A stretch of DNA of 56,223 bases from Oscillospiraceae bacterium. GTDB taxonomy: Bacteria > Bacillota > Clostridia > Oscillospirales > Oscillospiraceae. A model generated the notes under the pieces. That model worked only from the letters and a program-made list of their open reading frames with translations. It was not told where the DNA came from and did not search any database. The stretch is taken from assembly GCA_015067765.1 (NCBI GenBank), contig SVLV01000008.1:1-56223 (forward strand). The letters are read 5' to 3'. The translations under genes and the position numbers were made by a program. Of this stretch, positions 51,648 through 56,223 are shown piece by piece (positions within the stretch are counted from its first letter, which is position 1; every line of letters starts with the position of its first letter).

Positions 51648-52535
51648 ATGAAAGCACAGCACAGACAACTGGTTTCCTATGGCACGGTGGCTCTGGTTGC
51701 CATTCTGCTGGCCCTCAATTATGACCTGTTCATTGTGGAAAACCATTTCGCTCCGGCAGGTCTCAACGGCATTGCCACCATGGTTCAGTACAAGACCGGA
51801 TTCAGCATCAGCTATATGTCCCTTTTGATCAATATTCCCCTCTGTCTGTTTGCCTTTTTTTGTATCCGCAGGGAGTTCGCGCTGAAAACCCTGCTCTTTA
51901 CTCTGGTGTACTCCTTCTCCTATCTTCTGCTGCAGCAGCTGGACACGACACCTTTTCAGTATAATGCCCAGGGGCATGATCTGATCTTTCCGGTCATCAT
52001 CAGCGGTGTGATCAGTGGTTTTGTGTACGGCATATGCATCAAAAACAATGCCTGTACCGGCGGCACAGATGTGGTATCCCGCTATATCAGCAAAGTCCGG
52101 CCCCGGATGAACTTCTTCCGCGTAACCTTCCTGCTGAATACGCTGGTGGCCTTTCTGTCCCTGTTTGTCTATTCCGATGGAGGAACGTTGGACTACAAAC
52201 CCGTTGCCCTATGCATCACCTACTGCTTTATCTCCAATTTTGTAGGCAATTATATTCTGGAGGGTACGAAGACCGCCTACAAGTTCACCATCATCACAAA
52301 CCACCCCCAGGAGCTGTCCGAGGAAATCACCCAAAAGCTGCATCACGGCATCACCCGGCTGGAGGCGTTCGGTGCCTATACCAACACAGAGAAGACCATG
52401 CTGCTATGTGTTGTCAACAAACATCAGCTGACCGATGTGCAGCAGATCCTCAACCACTATGAGGATACCTTCTCCTTCTGTGAACTGGTCAGCAGCACCT
52501 ACGGAAACTTCAAACATATCAAAAAACCGTCCTGA
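51648..52535 (+). CDS. YitT family membrane protein (second copy)
   Basis: Membrane protein of 295 residues with five or six helices, the signature KNNACTGGTDVVSRYISK and a C-terminal DUF2179-like domain (HGITRLEAFGAYTNTEK). It has the same architecture as the copy at 42.3 kb but the sequences are clearly diverged, so this is an old duplication. AAGGAGG is seven bases before the ATG. Function is unknown. Confidence 0.9.
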   Translation: MKAQHRQLVSYGTVALVAILLALNYDLFIVENHFAPAGLNGIATMVQYKTGFSISYMSLLINIPLCLFAFFCIRREFALKTLLFTLVYSFSYLLLQQLDTTPFQYNAQGHDLIFPVIISGVISGFVYGICIKNNACTGGTDVVSRYISKVRPRMNFFRVTFLLNTLVAFLSLFVYSDGGTLDYKPVALCITYCFISNFVGNYILEGTKTAYKFTIITNHPQELSEEITQKLHHGITRLEAFGAYTNTEKTMLLCVVNKHQLTDVQQILNHYEDTFSFCELVSSTYGNFKHIKKPS

Positions 52536-52542
52536 ACAGATA

Positions 52543-52580
52543 CACCCCACACCGGAGGGAATGTCTCCCGGTGTGGGGTG
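52543..52580 (+). terminator. Terminator after the second yitT-like gene
   Basis: A 13-bp perfect stem (CACCCCACACCGG and its complement) with a partly paired loop and CTTTCTT after it. Confidence 0.8.
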
Positions 52581-52597
52581 CTTTCTTATCCATATGC

Positions 52598-53113
52598 TTA
52601 CAGCAGGCCCTGCTCCCGCATCTTCAGATAGTGGCGGTACACCACCCAGATGGAGTTGCCCGGCTGGTCCGGGAACATCAGCGCCGGTGCCTCTTCATAG
52701 GGCACCCACTGGGCGGAATCCACCTCCTCGGAGAGGCAGAAGTCCTGCTTGGGTACATAGGCCGCAAAACCGGTGATCAGCATATCGCTCTGCTCAAACC
52801 AGCAAGTGCCGGCAAAGGTCAGCTTTTGCACTGCAAAGCCCAGTTCTTCCCGGACCTCACGGGCGGCCGCCTCCTCGGCGCTCTCCCCCGGCTGAATGTA
52901 TCCGGAGGTCAGGTTGGCATACTGCTGGGACAGGTAGCCCTGACGGGTCAGCACGATCTCGTCCTGCTCATTGTAAACCAGTACCATCACCAGATTGGAA
53001 AAACTGTCAAACCAGTAGCGGCTGCAGCTCTCGCAATAAGGAACGGCCCCATCGTCACCGGCCTGCCGCGGCTGCAGCTTGTTCCCGCATTTCGGACAGT
53101 AAATATAGTGCAT
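52598..53113 (-). CDS. NUDIX hydrolase with N-terminal zinc ribbon (NudC-like)
   Basis: Pyrophosphohydrolase of 171 residues. The first 30 residues form a zinc ribbon with two CxxC pairs (YCPKCG and YCESCS). The Nudix box is complete: GYIQPGESAEEAAAREVREE then LGF. This layout resembles the C-terminal part of NADH pyrophosphatase NudC, but the NudC SQPWPFPxS motif is absent, so the substrate may be another nucleoside diphosphate derivative. GGGAGGAACG precedes the start. Confidence 0.88.
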   Translation of the reverse strand: MHYIYCPKCGNKLQPRQAGDDGAVPYCESCSRYWFDSFSNLVMVLVYNEQDEIVLTRQGYLSQQYANLTSGYIQPGESAEEAAAREVREELGFAVQKLTFAGTCWFEQSDMLITGFAAYVPKQDFCLSEEVDSAQWVPYEEAPALMFPDQPGNSIWVVYRHYLKMREQGLL

Positions 53114-53199
53114 ATCCGTTCCTCCCGCTTCTGTGAATCCATTATTTGTATTATATCATTCCTCAGGCCCCCAGGCAAGGGAGAGCGTCCTCCGGCAAA

Positions 53200-53231
53200 A
53201 ACAACCCCGACTCCGGAGAGTCGGGGTTGTT
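53200..53231 (-). terminator. Terminator of the uracil permease gene
   Basis: A 12-bp perfect stem (ACAACCCCGACT and its complement, CCGGAG loop) with TTTTTGC after it on the minus strand, about 50 bases past the stop codon. Confidence 0.75.
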
Positions 53232-53279
53232 TCAATTCATACGAAATCCTGCACAAACTGTCGTCACAAGCGGGGCAGA

Positions 53280-54662
53280 TTAGTCCTCCTTACCCTTGCT
53301 CAGCATCACATTGGCGAGGATGCCCAGGATCAGGGCGCAGGCGATGGAAGTCAGGGTGACCTTGCCGAAGGACACGGACAGGTTGCCGATACCGGTGATG
53401 AGGATCACAGAGACCACAAACAGGTTCTTACTCTGGCCCAGATCCACCTTCTGGATCATCTTCAGACCGCTGACGGCAATGAAGCCATACAGAGCCACGC
53501 AGACGCCGCCCATCACGCAGTTGGGGATGGTGGCCAAGAAGGTGACGAAGGGGCCAAAGAAGGAGATCACGATGCACATAACGGCGGCGGCGGTGATGGT
53601 CACCACAGAAGCGTTACGGGTGATGGCGACGCAGCCCACAGACTCACCATAGGTGGTGTTGGGGCAGCCGCCGAAGATCGCACCGGCGATGGAGCCGACG
53701 CCGTCACCCAGCAGGGTGCGGTGCAGACCAGGCTCCTCCAGCAGGTTCTGATCGATGATGGTGGACAGGTTCTTGTGGTCAGCAATGTGCTCAGCAAAGA
53801 CCACGAAAGCCACGGGAGCATAGGCCACGGCCACGGTTGCGATATAGGTGGCATCCACATCCTTGATGCCCTGCAGGGCGGTCAGGAAGGTGAAATCGGG
53901 GATCGCAAAGATGCTCATATTCTGGAACACGGAGAAATCGATGATCTGCAGGGCCACATTGTTGGTGGCGATACCGATCACGGTGAAGATGGTGGCGGCC
54001 ACATAGCCCACCAGGATACCCAGAATGAAGGGAATCAGCTTCATCATCTTCTTGCCATAGACGGAAAAGACCATCACGGCACCCAGAGTGATCAGGCCGC
54101 ACAGCAGGGCCACATAGGGGCTGCAGCCGGAGACCAGGGAGGTGCTGTCCACGATAGCGCCGTCCTGGATCACCTGGGTGACACTCTCCACCATAACCTT
54201 GCCCTTGGTCAGATCACCGACAGCATTGCCGGCCAGGGACAGACCGATAATGGACACGGTGGGTCCGATCACGGCAGCGGGCATCAGCTTATCCACCCAC
54301 TTAACGCCCACCATCTTGATGACGATGGCGATCACCACATACACCAGACCAGCAAAGGTGGCGCCGATGATCAGGCCCACATAACCGGCAGCAGTGGAAA
54401 CTGCACCGGCAAAGGCTGCGAACATAGAGCCCAGGAAGGCGAAGGAGGAGCCCAGATACACAGGGCTGTTGCGCTTGGTAAAGAACTGGTAGACCAGTGT
54501 ACCTACGCCTGCGCCAAACAGAGCGGCGGACTGGCTCATACCGTTACCGATGATGGTGGGAACTGCGATGGTTGCTGCCAGGATAGCCAGCACCTGCTGG
54601 AATGCGAAGATCAGAAGCTGGGGAAACTTGGGTTTGTCTTTGATGCCATAGACGAGATTCAT
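53280..54662 (-). CDS. Uracil/xanthine permease (UraA family)
   Basis: Nucleobase transporter of 460 residues with about fourteen helices. The opening FAFQQVLAILAATIAVPTII, the segment YLGSSFAFLGS and GGCPNTTYGESVG are typical of the NCS2/UraA group, with the NTTYGE form seen in uracil carriers. It is alone, not in a pyr operon, and no PyrR-type leader is visible. GGAGG lies nine bases before the start. Confidence 0.93.
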   Translation of the reverse strand: MNLVYGIKDKPKFPQLLIFAFQQVLAILAATIAVPTIIGNGMSQSAALFGAGVGTLVYQFFTKRNSPVYLGSSFAFLGSMFAAFAGAVSTAAGYVGLIIGATFAGLVYVVIAIVIKMVGVKWVDKLMPAAVIGPTVSIIGLSLAGNAVGDLTKGKVMVESVTQVIQDGAIVDSTSLVSGCSPYVALLCGLITLGAVMVFSVYGKKMMKLIPFILGILVGYVAATIFTVIGIATNNVALQIIDFSVFQNMSIFAIPDFTFLTALQGIKDVDATYIATVAVAYAPVAFVVFAEHIADHKNLSTIIDQNLLEEPGLHRTLLGDGVGSIAGAIFGGCPNTTYGESVGCVAITRNASVVTITAAAVMCIVISFFGPFVTFLATIPNCVMGGVCVALYGFIAVSGLKMIQKVDLGQSKNLFVVSVILITGIGNLSVSFGKVTLTSIACALILGILANVMLSKGKED

Positions 54663-54697
54663 TTCTCTCTACCTCCGTTGAAATTTTTCCACCCAAC

Positions 54698-54726
54698 ATT
54701 ATAGGGCAGTTTCCCCGGACAAGCAA
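54698..54726 (-). promoter_or_regulatory. Uracil permease promoter
   Basis: On the minus strand TTGCTT (54721-54726), 17 bases, TATAAT (54698-54703). Confidence 0.75.
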
Positions 54727-54765
54727 GCATTTTTGACACTTTTTACCCCGTTTTTTGTACGGAAA

Positions 54766-54797
54766 AACCACCGCCCAAAGACATTTGGACGGTGGTT
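54766..54797 (-). terminator. Terminator of the GNAT gene
   Basis: A 14-bp stem (AACCACCGTCCAAA against TTTGGGCGGTGGTT on the minus strand, one mismatch) followed by TTTCC, about 66 bases past the stop codon. Confidence 0.8.
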
Positions 54798-54863
54798 CGT
54801 TTTGTTGGCTGGCGACGCCGTTTTCTCTTCGTCACGGGGGGTAAGCGGGTGCAGCTCAGGTGC

Positions 54864-55406
54864 TTATCGGCTCGCCAGTTGGGGGGCGGGAATGGGCTCT
54901 CCGGGCGGCACATCCCATGTGTTCAGCTCCTTCTCCATCCAGACAACCCCATACCATTTTCCAAATTTGTAGCCGCAATCGGGCATCGCCGCCGTATGGC
55001 GGTAACCCACAGCCTGATGAAAGGCCACGGACGCCTCATTGGCGGTGGTGATCAGGGCGTAGACCTTTTTGTACCCCTGTTGCCGCAGGATGTCCTCCAG
55101 CGCTGCATATAACTTTTGGCCGATACCCTTCCGCTTCGCCTCCGGGCACAGATAGATAGACGCCTCTGCGCTCCACTGATAGGCGGCCCGCTCAAAGGGC
55201 AGACTGCCATAGGCATAGCCCAGCACCTGACCGTCCTCCTCCCAGACCAGCCAGGGGAACTGGGCGGTGATGGTCAAAAACCGCTGGGTAAAGGCCTCCC
55301 GGCTGGGCACCACATATTCAAAACTGGCGGCAGTGGTCTCCACATAGGGACCGTAAATCTCCAGAATCCGGGGAATATCCTGCACGGTTGCCTGCCGAAT
55401 TGCCAT
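54864..55406 (-). CDS. GNAT N-acetyltransferase (phosphinothricin acetyltransferase-like)
   Basis: Acetyl-CoA-dependent acetyltransferase of 180 residues. The order of landmarks fits the PAT/Bar branch: RQATVQDIPRILEIYGPYVE, SFEYVVPSREAFTQR, ASIYLCPEAKRKGIGQKLY (acetyl-CoA loop) and NEASVAFHQAVGYRHTA. Members acetylate small amines such as methionine derivatives or phosphinothricin. GAGGAAGTGATTTC precedes the start. The natural substrate here is unknown. Confidence 0.92.
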   Translation of the reverse strand: MAIRQATVQDIPRILEIYGPYVETTAASFEYVVPSREAFTQRFLTITAQFPWLVWEEDGQVLGYAYGSLPFERAAYQWSAEASIYLCPEAKRKGIGQKLYAALEDILRQQGYKKVYALITTANEASVAFHQAVGYRHTAAMPDCGYKFGKWYGVVWMEKELNTWDVPPGEPIPAPQLASR

Positions 55407-55435
55407 GAAATCACTTCCTCACTTCAGATAGCCAT

Positions 55436-55464
55436 ATTGTATGACAGATCCCCTCCACCGTCAA
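55436..55464 (-). promoter_or_regulatory. Promoter of the GNAT gene
   Basis: On the minus strand TTGACG (55459-55464), 17 bases, TACAAT (55436-55441). Confidence 0.75.
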
Positions 55465-55549
55465 CCGACAGATCGGCATCTGTTCCCTCCGGTGGCGATT
55501 CTACGGATATTTTGACAGAGCATAGCAAACCCCTGCACAGGGACGGGGA

Positions 55550-55978
55550 TCATTCCTCCAGCAGCGCCATGGCCTTTTGGTATTTTTCTCTCCTGCTGAG
55601 AGCCTTTTCGTCAACCACGTCCAATCTTGTCAGGTCGGAATTGTGCTCCAAATCTGCCAGCTTCACCGCTCTTGCAATGGGATTCTCCCTGATGGCGCGG
55701 ACATAGTCCATATAATCGACCCCGTCGGCGTGTGTCATCAGCGCAATTGCATCGGTAATGCACCTGTCAAAACCCATATGGATCAAATCTTCTATCGTAT
55801 ACTCGGTGTCCTCCACCAAATCGTGCAGCAGTGCCACAATGGTCGTCTCCTCCGTCTGCATCTGCTCCGCCAGGTGGAACGGATGAAACACATAGGGCAG
55901 TCCACTTTTGTCTGTCTGCTCCTTATGGGCTTCAAAGCACAGCTTCAATGCCTTTTTCGTTTCGGGCGTGTAAATCAT
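55550..55978 (-). CDS. Stand-alone HD-domain protein (SpoT/MESH1-like (p)ppGpp hydrolase)
   Basis: Protein of 142 residues that consists of one HD domain. The metal residues follow the RelA/SpoT hydrolase order: His in YVFHPFHLAEQM, HD in ALLHDLVEDTEYT, and Asp in VKLADLEHNSD. No synthetase, TGS or ACT domain follows, so it resembles small alarmone hydrolases. The ATG at 55978 has GAGG eight bases upstream; a GTG at 55987 is an alternative. It lies 66 bases downstream of a promoter-aptamer-terminator arrangement that probably controls it. Confidence 0.85.
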   Translation of the reverse strand: MIYTPETKKALKLCFEAHKEQTDKSGLPYVFHPFHLAEQMQTEETTIVALLHDLVEDTEYTIEDLIHMGFDRCITDAIALMTHADGVDYMDYVRAIRENPIARAVKLADLEHNSDLTRLDVVDEKALSRREKYQKAMALLEE

Positions 55979-56039
55979 TTCTCTCACCTCTTGTCTTCAG
56001 TATAGCACACCATCTGCCCGACAAAAAGAACTTTGCAAA

Positions 56040-56166
56040 GAAAAATCCGCCCGAGTTTCCTCGGGCGGATTGATTTATTTTATAAGGTCAGCAATTACTT
56101 GCTTTCCTTGATAGCAGCCTGTGCAGTATAGCATCAAGGGATGACTTTTTACCACACTTACCAACG
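56040..56166 (-). ncRNA. Candidate structured leader or small RNA ending in a terminator
   Basis: On the minus strand a transcript starting near 56166 would fold into a three-way junction. P1 pairs GTCA with TGAC (plus-strand 56142-56145 and 56087-56090). P2 pairs CCTTGAT with ATCAAGG (56133-56139 and 56106-56112). P3 is GCAA-GUAA-UUGC (56091-56102) with a GNRA tetraloop. The junction linkers are only two, three and zero bases. A 12-bp terminator (AATCCGCCCGAG and complement, 56044-56071) with a T run follows. I do not recognise a known riboswitch class. It is either a leader of the HD gene or a free small RNA. Confidence 0.6.
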
Positions 56167-56172
56167 GTTGTG

Positions 56173-56201
56173 ATTATACCATTCTGATTTTCGTTTTTCA
56201 A
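56173..56201 (-). promoter_or_regulatory. Promoter of the structured leader
   Basis: On the minus strand TTGAAA (56196-56201), 17 bases, TATAAT (56173-56178), a strong promoter with no open frame behind it before the terminator. Confidence 0.82.
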
Positions 56202-56223
56202 TAGGTTCGGGAAATATTGTTGT

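Noticed and set aside
49392-51977. 861-codon open frame on the minus strand opposite proA and proC
   Set aside because: It is antisense to well-defined proline genes and Gly/Gln/His-rich, as expected for a shadow frame.
54663-54765. PyrR-type attenuator before the uracil permease
   Set aside because: The leader between the promoter and start is only about 30 bases, and the nearby hairpin is the terminator of the GNAT gene.
56095-56133. Short coding tail before the last terminator
   Set aside because: The 12-codon frame is closed by an upstream stop codon, and the same bases form paired helices of the predicted RNA.
1-56223. CRISPR array, insertion sequence or prophage
   Set aside because: No regularly spaced repeats, transposase, integrase, capsid or terminase genes were found. 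The S24 repressor and the sigma-like pair are the only element-like genes.

Overview
The window looks like chromosome of a low-oxygen, Gram-positive Firmicute, most likely a clostridial gut bacterium of the Oscillospiraceae type (Flavonifractor, Oscillibacter or Lawsonibacter-like). This placement is inference from gene content: SepF, DivIVA and YggS in one cluster, a T-box leader, Gram-positive lipoproteins, a flavin reductase-rubredoxin fusion, a short-chain fatty acid transporter, and the GC-rich codon use with strong AGGAGG ribosome sites. There is no rRNA, CRISPR array, insertion sequence or intact prophage. Most of the sequence is core metabolism and housekeeping, and the most interesting material is in the control regions.

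Layout. 0.2-5 kb (minus strand): an M20 peptidase followed by a polar amino acid ABC importer, with a LysR regulator upstream. 5-7.6 kb: alanine dehydrogenase diverging from a GntR/FCD regulator and a hotdog thioesterase, with matching operators at both promoters. 7.6-12.9 kb: lepA, an XRE regulator, a LysM/G5/M23 cell-wall peptidase with a WalR-type box, and a high-molecular-weight rubredoxin. 12.9-15.8 kb: a three-gene unit of a membrane-anchored M20 peptidase and two small polytopic membrane proteins. 15.9-18.5 kb: a T-box leader (probably leucine) controlling a YkvI-like transporter and a GldA-like dehydrogenase. 18.5-20 kb: an AtoE-type fatty acid transporter with a Rex/Crp-like operator at its start site. 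20-31.6 kb (minus strand): miaB, mutS, mutL, miaA, hfq, an HlyD-like protein, yggS, sepF and divIVA, then a HAD hydrolase. 31.7-33.2 kb: lspA and an RluA-family pseudouridine synthase. 33.3-39 kb: a complete Dpp/Opp peptide importer.

39-44 kb holds four tRNA genes (Val, Tyr, Thr, Gly), an SDR oxidoreductase, a LexA/CI-like self-cleaving repressor next to three operators spaced exactly 31 bp apart, a pair of small genes including a sigma-region-4-like protein, a YitT protein and a lipoprotein. 44-48.3 kb is a second type II topoisomerase pair (parE, parC). 48.6-51.5 kb is a proBAC proline operon. The end carries a second YitT protein, a NUDIX hydrolase, a uracil permease, a GNAT acetyltransferase and a stand-alone HD (p)ppGpp-hydrolase-like protein. 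A strong promoter, a predicted three-way-junction RNA and a terminator lie directly upstream of that last gene.

Taken together the window describes an amino-acid- and peptide-using anaerobe: two importers, several M20 peptidases, alanine dehydrogenase, a leucine-sensing T-box and a fatty acid transporter. The best candidates for something undescribed are the structured leader at 56.04-56.17 kb, the 31-bp operator array at 41.23-41.31 kb, and the M20/two-membrane-protein unit at 12.9-15.7 kb.
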